The notes under the pieces are model-generated. The model searched no databases. It was not told where the DNA came from and worked only from the letters and a program-made list of their open reading frames with translations. A stretch of 64,000 nucleotides of DNA from NCBI GenBank assembly GCA_029747015.1, contig JAKOGI010000357.1, positions 472,501-536,500 on the forward strand. Direction: 5' to 3'. A program made the position numbers and the translations under genes. The DNA comes from Carnegiea gigantea. Lineage: Eukaryota; Streptophyta; Magnoliopsida; Caryophyllales; Cactaceae. This document shows, piece by piece, positions 1 through 11,690 of this stretch (position 1 is the stretch's first letter; every line of letters begins with the position of its first letter).

Positions 1-585
1 TGTTTTTGGTGCTTATCTATCCCTCTCATCCTTGGCTTTGTCGAATAGCTTGGTGGTGTGTTTTATGGGGTGTGTTGTGGTTTGGGAAACCACGCGCGCA
101 CGCGCCGCCGCCGTCCGCCCGTCCAGGCCAGGCCGGGCGTGGGCTGTGGGGCGTCTTTATCTTTTTTGGGCTTGCTGATAGCTTCGTCTACGCGAACTAG
201 TCATTATGTGTGTCAAAAGAAGCTAATCAGTCTTGTTTATCTCCCTCATCCCAGATTTTGCTCCTTATTTTTTGTCCCATGATCTGCCTCATTTAATTGC
301 TCCTTTGCTCCTATAAAAGGAGCTTATCAGCACTCAGAATAATATACAGAAAAACATTCCCTCCTTCTCCTCTTCATTCTTGACTGTTCTGGGCAGAGTT
401 ACCGGCGTGCTTCAAACCTTCGACCAGGAGTGCACGTGCTCTGGGGTACTGCGTTAACCTTGGAGAACGTCCGGCGATTCCGATTTGCATCTTAGTCGCG
501 CCGTAAATGTTTCAAGGCAGTGGATTACCACGATGTAGTTTTTCTTTCCTGTATACAGCCATTGATCCTACCTCATTTAACAACA
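1..585 (+). repeat. 5' LTR of copia A, first ~81 bases outside the window
   Basis: Bases 1-585 align end to end with 5334-5918. The 3' copy begins 81 bases earlier, so this copy is truncated by the window edge and not necessarily by deletion. It ends TAACAACA just before the internal region. A TATA box lies at 312-318. A GC-rich alternating CG stretch near 100-130 is variable between the two copies. Confidence 0.92.
312..318 (+). promoter_or_regulatory. LTR TATA box of copia A
   Basis: TATAAAA within CTCCTATAAAAGGAGC; the matching site in the 3' LTR is at about 5644. This would be the core promoter for the retrotransposon transcript. It is inferred from the motif and its position in the LTR. 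Confidence 0.6.
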
Positions 586-607
586 AGTTGAAAGCATTTA
601 AAACACG

Positions 608-1618
608 ATGGCTGCACCTTTATAGAAAACTCTACCCGAACTCTACCAAATCGAACCTCTTGATGCAACCAATTACAAACGTTGCTCCCAAAAGCTGCTT
701 TTCTGTTTCGAGCAACTTGAAATAGACCATGTTCTCAGCACTAAACTTCCTGACGAGAACAATGCTGCTGACAGTGCTGAACCGTCCACCTCACCTATTC
801 TGAAGACTCCTTCTGCCCCGCTGGATGAAGCCACTAAGAAGAAACTCGAAAGAGACAACAAACTGGCCCGGAGTTACCTACTGAACAATATGTCAAATCC
901 GCTGTTTGATCTGTTTGTGGTCTTCAAATCTGCGAAGACCATATGGACCAAACTAGAGACGAAATATGGTTCAGATGATGCTGGAAAGAAGAAATACGTT
1001 GTCGGCAAGTGGCTGCAGTTTCAGATCGTTGATGACAAGCCCATCATGGAGCAGGTTCATGTTTACGAGAATCTGTATGCTGAGGTGCTGAATGAAGGAA
1101 TGAAGATGTGCGAAATTCTACAAGCAAACGTTCTGATCGAGAAATTCCCACCTTCCTGGAGCGACTACAGAAACCACCTGAAACACAAAAAGAAGGACCT
1201 TACTCTTCAGAAACTGATCAACCACATGAAGATAGAAGAGGCGAATCGTTTAAAAGATAAGATGTTTTCTTTATCTTTAAATTCTTCTAAAGCTAACCTT
1301 GTTGAATCTGCTGTGCCTGCAAACAAAGACAGGTTTAAGGGGAAAAATAAGAAGAATCAAAGGCAAGGCAGGAACCAGAATTAGCCGAAAAAGGCAAATG
1401 GCAAAATTCAAAAGCCGAAGGTGGTGTGCTATGTCTACAATAAACCATGCCACAAAGCGTACCAGTGTCACCAGCGAATGGGAGCCCCCCAAACAAACTA
1501 GAAACCTGTTGGACAAAATGCTAGGCAGAATGGTGGTCAGACCCAGACTAATCGGACTGAAGACAACGAGATGTTCTGTGCGATGACGGTGGAGGCCAAT
1601 CTGGTGACAAACACTACT
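608..1618 (+). pseudogene. copia A gag (UBN2-type), broken
   Basis: Reading from the ATG at 608, the fifth codon is followed by a TAG at 623; the frame then runs to a TAG at 1382 and another at 1499. The protein shows the copia gag pattern: an N-terminal LDATNYK motif, a long helical UBN2-type domain (about 650-1250) and a lysine-rich tail. A degenerate zinc knuckle follows near 1420-1460. There the second cysteine of CX2CX4HX4C has become tyrosine (CYVY) and the conserved glycine has become cysteine. Gag normally forms the virus-like particle. The stops and the damaged knuckle make this copy non-functional. The same frame continues into pol. Confidence 0.9.
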
Positions 1619-4600
1619 TAATGGATTCTGGATAATGGAGCAACCAGACATTTCTGCACCAACAAGGACCTGATGCACGATTTTAAAGATGTCCCTGATG
1701 GCGAACATGTCTTCATGGGCAATGCCACTACGGAAGGAGTATTAGGTAAAGGGAAAGTCCTTCTCAAGTTTTCTTCTGGAAAGTCTTTATGTTTAATCAA
1801 TGTGTTGTATGTTCTTTCCCTTCATAGAAATTTAGTTTCTAGTAGTCTTCTCGATATTGCTGGATTTGAAGTGAACCAGAAAGCTGAAAAAGTTGTGATT
1901 CTTCATAACGGGGTTTTTGTCGGGAAGGGGTATCGTAGTGGGGCTTTATATGTGCTGAATATTGCTTCTGACAATGCTAATGAAAAGCCTTCTTCATTTG
2001 CTTATATTGCTGAGTCTGTTGATTTGTGGCATAGTAAACTTGGGCATGTTAATTTTGCTTCGTTAAAAAGACTTAGAAACATGCGATTGATTCCTAATGT
2101 GAACACCGATAATTGTTCTAAGTGTGATGTATGTGTTGAAGCAAAATTTGGTAGGAAATCATTCAAATCTGTGACTGCAAGAAAGACTGAATTGCTTGAA
2201 CTTGTACATTCAAACTTAGCAGACTTTAAGAACACAATCAGTAAGGGTGGAAAGAAGTGGTATATTACCTTTGTAGATGACTACTCTAAGTATACCAAAG
2301 TTTGCCTCTTAAAGTCCAAAGATGAGGCTGAAGAAATGTTTTTGAAGTACAAAGAAGAAGTTGAGAACCAATTAGACCGAAAAATCAAAAGACTTAGGTC
2401 TGACAGAGGTGGGGAATATGGTACCAACTCCCTTACTGCTTTTTGTGAGAAAAATAGCATTATACATGAGATTAGTGCCCCCTATATCCCCCAACAGAAT
2501 GGTATAGCTGAACAAAAGAATCGTACCCTTAAGGATATGATGAATGCCATGCTTGTTAGTTCTGATTTACCCGATAATATGTGGGGGGAGGCTATTTTAC
2601 CTGTTTGTTTCATCCTCAATAGAGTCCCTCATAAGAAATTAGACCAGACTCCTTATGAACTGTGGAAAGGGTATGCTCGTAACCTCAGTTATTTGAGAGT
2701 GTGGGGATGTTTAGCCAAAGTTGCTTTACCTAGTCATAAACGGACCAACATAGATCCTAAGACTTTTGATGAGGCATTTGTTGGTTATGCTCAAAACAGT
2801 GCTGCATATAGATTTATGTCTTTAAGTGATTATTCTATATTTGAATATAGAGATGCAGAATTCTTTGAGAATGTTTTCCCTCTAAAAAGAAATGTGTCTG
2901 ATGTTGTGCCTTCTACTGTTTCTGAACAATTGAAATTGCCTGGTCCTAGTTCTAATGATAAAGACCTAGTGTCTGAACCTAGAAGAAGCAAGAGGCATAG
3001 AACAGAAACCAGCTTTGGACCTGGCTTCATTACTGCCTTTTTACTAGAGACATTTAAGGCCTTTAATGTTGATGCCTTGACTGAAGAATTTGTGTCTATA
3101 TTCTTGATTGAGGAAGATCCTAAAACCTATCAGGAAGCAGTCAGGTCTATAGATGCCACCTTTTGGAAAGAGGCTATTAAGAGTGAAATAGAGTTTCTTG
3201 AGTCAAACAAAACTTGGGACTTGACTGACTTGCCTAAGGGTTGCAAGCCTATAAGCAGTAAATGGATCTTCAAGAAGAAGTTAAGGTCTGATGGTACAAT
3301 AGATAAATATACGGTCAGGTTGGTTGTTAGAGGCTTTGACCAAAAGGAGGGAATCGATTATTTTGACACCTACTCTCCTGTGACTAAAATTGCCATCATT
3401 AGAACTCCTATTGCCTTAGCTGCTATCTTGGACCTTGTTGTACATCAAATGGATGTTAAGACAGCTTTTCTTAATGGTGATATAGAGGAAGAGATCCACA
3501 TGACCCAACCCGAGGGTTGTGTAGTGCCTGGTCAGGAGAATAAGGTATGCAGACTAAAGAAATCTCTTTATGGTTTGAAGCAAGCTCCTAAGCAGTGACA
3601 TGAAAAATTTGACAACTCATTAGTTCAACATGGTTTTGTTGCAAATTTGTCTGATTCATGTGTTTATTCAAAGGTGATTGAATCAGAATGTGTGATAATA
3701 TGTTTATATGTTGATGAAATGTTGACCCTTGGTACAAATTTGCTTGTTGTGAATGAGACTAAAAAACTGCTGTCTTCTCTTTTTGAGATGAAAGATTTAG
3801 AAGAAGTTGATGTGATCTTAGGGATTAAAATCAGGAAAACTAACTCTGGTTTCTCATTGTGTCAGTCTCATTATATTGAGAAAGTGTTAAAGAAATTTAA
3901 CTGCTTTGATGTGACAGCTGTCAGAACCCCTTATGATCCTAGCACACATCTCAAGAAGAACAATGGACGTAGTGTGTCGCAATCTGAGTATGCTAAAATT
4001 ATTGGAAGTGTAATGTTTCTAATGAACTTCACTCGTCTTGATATTGCCTATGTTGTTAGTAGGTTGAGTCGTTACACTCATAATCCTAGTCAAGAACATT
4101 GGAATGCCCTTCATCTTCTGCTTAAGTATCTGAAAAGTACTAGTGATTGGTGTTTGCATTTTGACAAATTGTCTGCTGTATTAGAAGGCTTTTGTGATAC
4201 AAACTGGGTGACGGATAACGATGAAGCGAGTTCTACTAGTGGTTATGTTTTTACTCTAGGTGGAGAGGCTATGTCGTGAAAGTCTGCGAAACAGACTCGT
4301 AGAGCCCGCTCTACCATGGAATCTGAGTTTATTACTCTTGAATTGGCAGGTCAAGAAGTAAAATGGATTAAAGGTCTGTTGGCAGACATGCCGTTGTGGG
4401 GGAAACAGGAAACACCTATTTCCATACACTGTGACTCGCAGGCAGCAATAGGAGTGGCGCACAACAATGTCTATAACGGAAAGAGGAGGCACATCCGTAT
4501 TAGACATAGTGCAGTGAGACAATTGCTGAAACATAGTGTCATATCCTTGCAATATGTAAGATCCGAGAAAATTTTGACAGATCCTTTCACTAAAGGATTA

Positions 4601-4657
4601 ACAAGGCGAGTAGTGCTTGAATCGTCGAGGGGGATAGGGCTTAAGCCAATGGTTTGA
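1619..4657 (+). pseudogene. copia A pol: protease, integrase, RT, RNase H, broken
   Basis: Domains in order: aspartic protease (ILDNGATRHFC near 1625; family motif is DSGA, so the catalytic triplet is altered); integrase zinc region (LWHSKLGHVN near 2025, CxxC near 2120); integrase core (FVDDYSKY near 2270, SDRGGEY near 2400, QQNGIAEQ near 2492); RT (WKEAIKSEIEFL near 3165, VHQMDVKTAFLNGD near 3440, YVDE at 3706-3717 where YVDD is expected); RNase H (MESEFITLE from 4316, DSQAAIG near 4432, DPFTKGL near 4581). The first catalytic aspartate of the integrase appears as asparagine (HSNLAD near 2208). TGA codons at 3596 and 4277 each sit where tryptophan is expected. No frameshift was found over 3 kb. 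Confident identification; clearly inactive. Confidence 0.93.
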
Positions 4658-5252
4658 AGAGATATGGTGGATACCCACTTGTGGTCAAACGAAACCATAT
4701 TACTCTTCAAAAATGCACCACATACTCATCCCTATGGTGCGTAGTGGTGTTGTGAGGTTGAGCTTGTGCTCTTAATAAATTCATACCCAATGTGGGGGTA
4801 CTATTGAGAAGCACTTGATGAACTCACCGCTTGATGATTGTGAGGTTGAGCCATATGCTCTTAATAGTTCCATAGCCATATCTATGGTGGTCTATACAGA
4901 GATAGACTTGATGGAACTACCTACGTAAGTGTGAAGGTTTGGCCGCCTTCTATGAGAGATTTGGCTATCTCTCTGGAGCACTTATGAGACCCAAAGTGTG
5001 CACATAGCCCTCAAAAGCGCTAAATTTCTTATCGCGAAGTACGCAGTGTCTTGAGGGTTGGTACGTGTTGTGGGGTTCTCATTCAGTATCTAACAAGTTC
5101 AAGATTCATTCACTTGTATGGTTCTGGATGTTGCCTCACCTCACTACGTATCAATTCAATCGAAAGACATTGATACTTAAGTGTCTGTCCCTCCTTTGCC
5201 CAGATCAGCTTTTCTTAACTGTGTTGCACCTTGTATGCCATTAGTGGGGGAT
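4658..5252 (+). other. copia A 3' noncoding leader to the LTR, with polypurine tract
   Basis: About 595 bases between the end of RNase H and the 3' LTR without a credible gene. It holds an 88-base-period imperfect repeat (4752-4921). It ends in a G-rich run (TTAGTGGGGGAT, 5241-5252) directly before the LTR's TGATGGG, which fits the polypurine tract that primes plus-strand synthesis. Confidence 0.7.
4752..4921 (+). repeat. two-unit imperfect direct repeat, period 88
   Basis: Both units start GTGAGGTTGAGC and continue with CTCTTAATA; starts are 4752 and 4840. Later parts share ACTTGATG and AACT blocks but have diverged. It lies in the copia A 3' noncoding region. No function is evident. Confidence 0.75.
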
Positions 5253-5918
5253 TGATGGGAGCAATGGCAACAAGGCTTCCTTTTTCCTCTCTGTATCTTT
5301 TCTTTCCTTGTCCCACATAGAACTTCTGGAGCTTGTTTTTGGTGTTGATATATTTCTCTCGTCCTTGGCTTTGTCGAATAGCTTGGCGGTGTCTTTTATG
5401 GGGTGTGTTGTGGTTTGGGAAACCACACGCGCGCGCGCCACCGCCGCCTGCCCGTCTGGGCTGGGCATGGGCCGTGGGGCCTCTTTATCTTTTTGGGGCT
5501 TGCTAATAGCTTTGTCTACGCAAACTAGCCGTTATGTGTGCCAAAAGAAGTTAATCATTCTTCCTTATTTATCTCCCCTATCCCAGATTCTGCTCCTTAT
5601 TTTTTGTCCGATGATCTGCCTCATTTAACTGCTCCTTTGCTCCTATAAAAAGAGCTTATCAGCACCTAGAATAATATACAGAAAAACATTCTCTCTTTCT
5701 CCTCTTCATTCTTGATTGTTCTGGGCAGAGTTACTGGCGTGCTTCAAACCTCCGACCACGAGTGCACGTGTTCTGGGGTACTGCGTTAACCTTGGGGAGC
5801 GTCCAGCGATTCCGATTTGCATCTTAGTCGCGCCGTAAATGCTTTCAAAGCAGTGGATTACCACAACGCAGTTTTTCTTTCCTGTATACAGCCATTGATC
5901 CTACCTCATTTAACAACA
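5253..5918 (+). repeat. 3' LTR of copia A (666 bp)
   Basis: Starts TGATGGG after the polypurine tract and ends TAACAACA. Bases 5334-5918 match 1-585 throughout, with frequent transitions. A TATA box sits near 5644. The target-site duplication cannot be checked because the other end is outside the window. Confidence 0.9.
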
Positions 5919-7028
5919 AAGATCAGTAAACTTAGCCAAAGAGTTCCTTATAAACGCAATAATAATCTCATTTCCTCACTTAGTGTATAACTTAGTGTAT
6001 AGTTTACGACATGTACATTTTCTTTGTCTTCCATGTCAGCAATCCTCACCTTCCTTATCCCCTCCTCCACATGCCCAAACATGTCCAACCAGGAGGGCCA
6101 TTAACACATCAAAATAATAGCAATCTCCACATAGCAAGCAACATACTATACCAATGAAACAAATAAAAGATCTCCAAGTATCCCAAATATTGGCAATTCC
6201 TAGAAAGCAACATAACAGTAAAGCAAAAGACAAGGTTGTTCAAGCATCCCCACAAAGTGACACATTTCTACAAAGCATCCCCATAAAATAGACATGGCTA
6301 GAGGGAGCGGGAGGCAAAATCCAGATCCAACAAAATTTACAAAGTAAAAAATAATCAAGTCATACCTATGTGTTGGCCATAGTGAGAGCATAAGCTTACT
6401 CGTTAGTCACTGCCGTTGGATTTGTACCAAACATTCCAAAAGCTGCAGAATACATCTATAGTAAAATTAGGAATATGACATTATGAAACAACATGACATT
6501 ATGAAACTATTAGTTATAACCCAAAAAACAAAAAAATGCACGCTAGTGTTGTATATGACATTACGAAGCAGTTGGTTATTACTAAAAGGTGCATCACCAA
6601 GGGTAATGGTCGTGCAAGACACGTAACTACTGCATTTTTCCCCTCCCCTACCCCCACCCGAAAAACAAGGCTGCATGTTTGCATTATGATTTTAACATTT
6701 TTAGAGAGAAAGAAAGCCATAAAGGGAAAAAGAAGGAGATTAGTTATGCAATCAATAACATGTCACACTTATAGGAAAGGAGGAAAACAAAACAACCGAA
6801 AATAAAAATAACTCACTAAATGTAATCGAAATTCTAAACCAAAGACCTATATAACAGATAATAAATAGCTGTGCTCTAAATGCCATACGATATAACTACA
6901 CTTTGGATTTCAACTCAATAATGATTTGCGTAGTACTCACCCCATGTTGATCAAACATGTGTTTTTGTTCAACAACTTTGTTGTACAAATTTTTCAGTTC
7001 AACCCTAGACCAATCACAATTTAGTTCT
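5919..7028. other. anonymous sequence, no gene seen
   Basis: No coding region is supported. Three close direct copies of TGACATTATGAAAC or TGACATTACGAAGC occur near 6476, 6491 and 6557. The stretch lies downstream of the TNP2 remnant on the minus strand and may be the 3' noncoding part of that CACTA element. No CACTA terminus was found here. Confidence 0.4.
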
Positions 7029-9720
7029 TCAAATCGCACTCATTAAATAAGTACGAAAACCTTTAGCCTGTGATTTTGTCACCCCGATACCACATCCACG
7101 TGCACAAACCACTCCTGAACTTTGAGTTCTTACACCTTTTGCACGCTCTTCAGTGTGCAATTTGACCCCATTAATGATGAATGCATTATATCTTTTGACA
7201 CATTTATTTGGACCGCGAGCAATCTGGACCACGAGCAATAGCAATTGTTTCTTCATCACAGTTTACTTTCAACATACTTGGTACCTATATTTAATTAAAA
7301 TAACCATTGAAAGATAAGATAATGCACACTACACAGATAAGTTACTACACTAATCAAAAAGCGACATCATAGACCTGCTGCTTAATTCATTCTTTCGGTG
7401 ACCCATCCATGGTAAGTGGTCTAATGTTCATTTTAAAATATCCTACATACATACAAATGTGTAATTTATGTATCTTAGTAATTGGATTCAATTAAACAGT
7501 ATTTTGAACTTTAAATACTTACTTAAGATAAGGATAATCTTACCACTTTGTAGGATAACATAACGATGTGCTTGGGCTAATGATCGGTCATTAAATTCAA
7601 CAATTTCAACTTTTCCAAGGGCATGCCTACCTATCTAGAACAAAAAGTGATACACTCATTAACAATATAACCTTCTGCGATTGACCCTTCAGGTTGAGCT
7701 CTATTACGAACATCTGATTTTAAATCCACCCAAAACCTATCAATTACATATGCATACCAATTAGATAAGCAAGCACAAAAACTAAAGTGTGTGTATATAT
7801 TCATAAATCAAAAGCTTATCGATTTCTTATATTTTAGGAGAATACATCCATCGATAGATGACAGAGCCTCCAAGCTTAGCCTCTGAAACTAAATGAATAA
7901 CTAGGTGGACCATGATAGTGAAAAAAACTTGGGGGAAGTAGTTAATTCTGACAAATCAAGGACTTTGGCACATAACTTTTTAAACAAGGAGCGTGATTTG
8001 ATTATAACCATTGCCACCCTTGTATGTGATTGTGAGTGCATTGATAACTGACAAGCAATTGGCAATAGATCTTGCATAAAGATATGACAATCATGACTTT
8101 TCAAATTAAAGGCCTTTCGATCTTTCAAACTAAACTCCCTTGAAATAGTTGAAGAGTACCCATCTGGAACTTTAAGATCCTTTAAAACTTGTAGAACAGT
8201 TGTTTTCTCACTAGTAGACAAGGTAAAATATGTAAGGGGTATATATGGTTTCTGATTAGGCCAACTTGTGACATGAAGTTCATGCATGATGCCTACTTCC
8301 AGATGATCTTTTTTTGCCACTTTATTGTCTTTACTCCCGCCATCAAGATTCAACAATGTTCCAATCAAATTATCACATATATTCTTTTCTATATACGTCA
8401 CATTCAAATTATGTATGGAAGATTATGCTCTCAATTAGGCAAATCGAAAAGAATGCTTCTCTTTTGCCACAATATTTGTTCTCTGTCAATGTCTTTTTCA
8501 ATGAGATCATCAATATCTTTCAATATTTCCTCATCATCACAACTAGGAACACCATCAACATCCTCTATTCCCCTTGCATCCCATCACCTTTTCTTTGATG
8601 TTCTATAACCCTTACCATCTTTGAAGGTGACCCCTTTTAATTGCTTAAGGACGTCTAAACCAGAAGGTGGATGTGGCGTTCTCTATGCTTAATTGTGCCA
8701 TCAAATAGGCCCTTTTGAAATCGATAAGAAAGATTGGGTTCTAGCAATTTTCTATGACCCATATAGCTAAACTTCCACTCATGCTTTAAGCAGATAGAAT
8801 GGGTAGAATCAGCATAGCTAGGACAAGCAAGAGGACACTTAGTACTCCAACCTAACAAAATAGCATAGGCTAGTAGGTCATTCACTATCCATATAAGAGC
8901 GACCTGCAATGTGAAATATTCTTGTGCAAAAGCATCATAAGCATTTATGCCATGTCATAGTTGTTTTAACTAATGCACTAAAGGCTGTAAATACACATCT
9001 ATGTTATTCCCCGAACCCTTTTCCCAAGGAATGATCATTGACAAAATGAATGAGGTCGACTTCATACATAACTAAGATGGCAAATTATAAGGGAGCACCA
9101 TTACTAGCGAAACACTATAGGTGGCAGTCATAGTACGAAAGGATTCAGTCCATCAATATCAAGTCCAAGCCTTACACTGATCACCAGCAAATTTTGGGTA
9201 TTGAGCATCAAAAGCTTTTCATGCTAAGCCATCAGCTGGATGCCTCAAATTTCATCCTTGGTACGATCTGTATAGTGCCATTTCATATCTTTAGCAATTG
9301 TTTGACAAGATTACAACCTTCTTAACCTTGGAATTAATGGAAAGTAACGCAACACTTTGGTACCATGTGCTCTCTTTGCTTTACATGCATTGCATTCATC
9401 ATGGTTTTTTGTTGGACCCCAATAACGCATACAATCATTTAGACATGCATGAATCTTTTCATAAATAAGACCTACTACATTTGTAAGCTTCTTAATTTCA
9501 TAGGTCTTAGAAGGTAATGAGGTCAAAAATGAAAACCAATCTTTCAAAAACTCCAATAGCATATCAAAAATCTTATTAGAAATTCCATCCAAACATTTTA
9601 TGCGTTATAAGTGCAAGATGAAGGCAAACTTTGAGTAACAACGCCCCCATTGTAAAGCTCTTCATCACATTCGTCCAATACTTTTTGGAATTGATTGGCT
9701 TCTCTAGTGTTTGACGACCT
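7029..9720 (-). pseudogene. CACTA (En/Spm) TNP2-type transposase, broken
   Basis: Read on the minus strand from about 9720 down to 7029, the pieces follow the TNP2 order. They include DECDEELYN (near 9670), LIYEKIHACLNDCMRYW with CNACKAK and VLRYFPLIPRLRRL (9592-9311), GWSTKCPLACPSY with WKFSYMGHR (8909-8655), VTYIEKNICDNLIGTLL (from 8407), PDGYSSTISR and LKSHDCHIFMQDLLPIA (8190-8030). Then come SEAKLGGSVIYRWMY (near 7870), PEGSI/EGYIV-type residues (near 7690) and GPNKCVKRYNAFIINGVKLH with RTQSSGVV (7259-7100). These are the TNP2 core and its C-terminal partner domains (DUF4218/DUF4216 type). Stops and frameshifts separate the pieces. A full protein would be roughly 900 residues and would cut and rejoin CACTA ends. 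Confidence 0.87.
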
Positions 9721-11454
9721 GGGTTTCTTTTCACCACTAGTTTGGCCTTTTTAGCATTTTGAGCCTCTGGCTCACCACCAATTCAATGAGTCAAATCCCA
9801 TGACGTCTTGGTGCATACCCTTTCTATCATGAGCACTTAAAGGAGTTTCATGAGCATTATTAGATTAGGTCTGGGATTGCATCTTTTTATATAAGGGGTA
9901 TCATATTGAGAAGACACTTGCTCTCCGTGAAATGTTCATGTAATGTAACTTAGCAAGAAGCCATAAACTAGTATGTGCCCATGAACAACCTCACATGCCC
10001 ATCTCTTAAAATTACAACATTTGAAGCACGGACAAAGAATAGTTCCTTAAACTGCCATTGTATGAGCACATTTTATAAATTATTCATCACCGACATTGCA
10101 AGCTTGGCTTTTAGTTGGTTCTTTTATCCATGCTTTTCCATGGCTATAAAACTCCAAAGATTTACATATTTGATAAAAATATTAAAGTTTAAGTTTATAA
10201 TAGTAAGTTTTTAAATATTTGCAACTGTTAAAACTTTTATAAATAGGACCAATCAATTTGTTTATTTTCTAAAATGAAAAAAAAAACTCATCAAGACATT
10301 TTATACAGTCATGCTTTCTTATAGAATAGGTAACCTTCGTACACACCCCCTAAAAAAATAAGAATACTTTTACCTGTAGCATCAACATAATGACTATTTA
10401 AAGGAGGGTTTTTTCTCCAACGATTAACATATAGAACGTCCAAGGAAAAGATGGACTGAAAAATTGGTGAATTTAAGTTTTCAAGGCAATACAAAGTAAA
10501 TAATTCTTATCATCATTCTTTCAAAGTTGTAGTGCTCCAAACAGAACATTAAAATATCTTCGATCATATATCAAAAAGTATACACGTGACTCATATAAGG
10601 AAAAAACCACTTTTAAATCTTAGTCGCTTATACAAATCCGCAAGCATATTCAATAGCAAGAGAGAAAATGACAAGAAGTTACATATATCAGCCAAATTGC
10701 ATCTGGAAATGGACAACTCCCCTACTTCCTTGTAGTCCTTATCTTTCTACAGGGCTTCATCCTTAATTATCATACATGGAGATACAACATTCTTCTAGAA
10801 AAGCCTAAAATTCAGACAAACACAAACGAGTCAAATAACTTATCATCATCAATTGTGACTACACGATACAAAGACCATGAAGCATTCAACTTGATATTCA
10901 TGGGCTCACAAGAAATCAACAATCTAGATATCATATTCCACTTACAAGTCATGAAATAAGTAATACTTTATCAAAATGGTCAACAATAAGACCAAAGGCA
11001 AGCTATTAGAGACAAGAAAAATTATAATTTGAGATCTAGGGTTTACCACTATTGAGCCAAGCAACGACATGGAGAGAGATAAATAGTGCCACAATAGTAC
11101 TTGAACAATGATATCACTTGCCCACCATGATCCGCTGAATTGGGACGATTCCAATTACGATTGACTTCGTCTTTAACTTCCAGAAGGAGTAGAAAGCTTG
11201 TGCCAAACCCTTCAACAACTCTGAAGAAAACTCACCCCATTAAAACCATGATTCTGTGCATATTGACCTCACCATGTCTGAATTTTCAGAAAGCTTGTGC
11301 TCGCACAGAGAGATGAAGAAGGAGCAGCGAAAAGGCAGGGGGATGAAGAGGCCTGTTTTTGGCTTTGGCTAAGCATGTACTGGGTTCTAGAAGGGGTAGA
11401 GAAGAAGCAGAGTGAATGAGTGTTTATTGGCCTAGGGCCTGTTGTTTTTGTTGG

Positions 11455-11690
11455 TAAATTTTAATATACCAATTTTAATTCATTTCAACCTATTTTAATT
11501 TATTTTAACCTATTTTAATTCACTCTAATCTATTTCAACTAATTTTTACTATTTTAATCAAGTTTATTTTATCATATAAAAAAATTCAACCCATTTTAAC
11601 CTACTTCAATTTACGTTAGCCTACCTCAGCCTACCTCAATCTACTTCACCCTACTTCACTCTTTTATCTACTCCAATTTATCCACGAAAA
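11455..11690. repeat. AT-rich degenerate short tandem repeat
   Basis: Many variants of a roughly 12-base word of the form TTTTAATTYATT / TTTCAACCTATT repeat across the stretch. It begins just after GGGCCTGTTG (11437), which resembles a MITE terminal sequence, but no matching inverted end was found. Confidence 0.5.

Larger units (their letters stand above)
1..5918 (+). mobile_element. Ty1/copia retrotransposon A (left edge cut by window)
   Basis: Two direct repeats (1-585 and 5253-5918) flank a gag-protease-integrase-RT-RNase H region in the order typical of Ty1/copia. The whole coding region from 608 to 4657 stays in one frame, interrupted only by stop codons at 623, 1382, 1499, 1619, 3596 and 4277. 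The LTRs differ at many sites, mostly C/T and G/A, so the insertion is not recent. Only 22 bases separate the LTR end (585) from the gag ATG (608), and no tRNA-Met-type primer site (TGGTATCAGAGC) is present there, so the primer site appears deleted. The element cannot move on its own as it stands. Confidence 0.93.
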
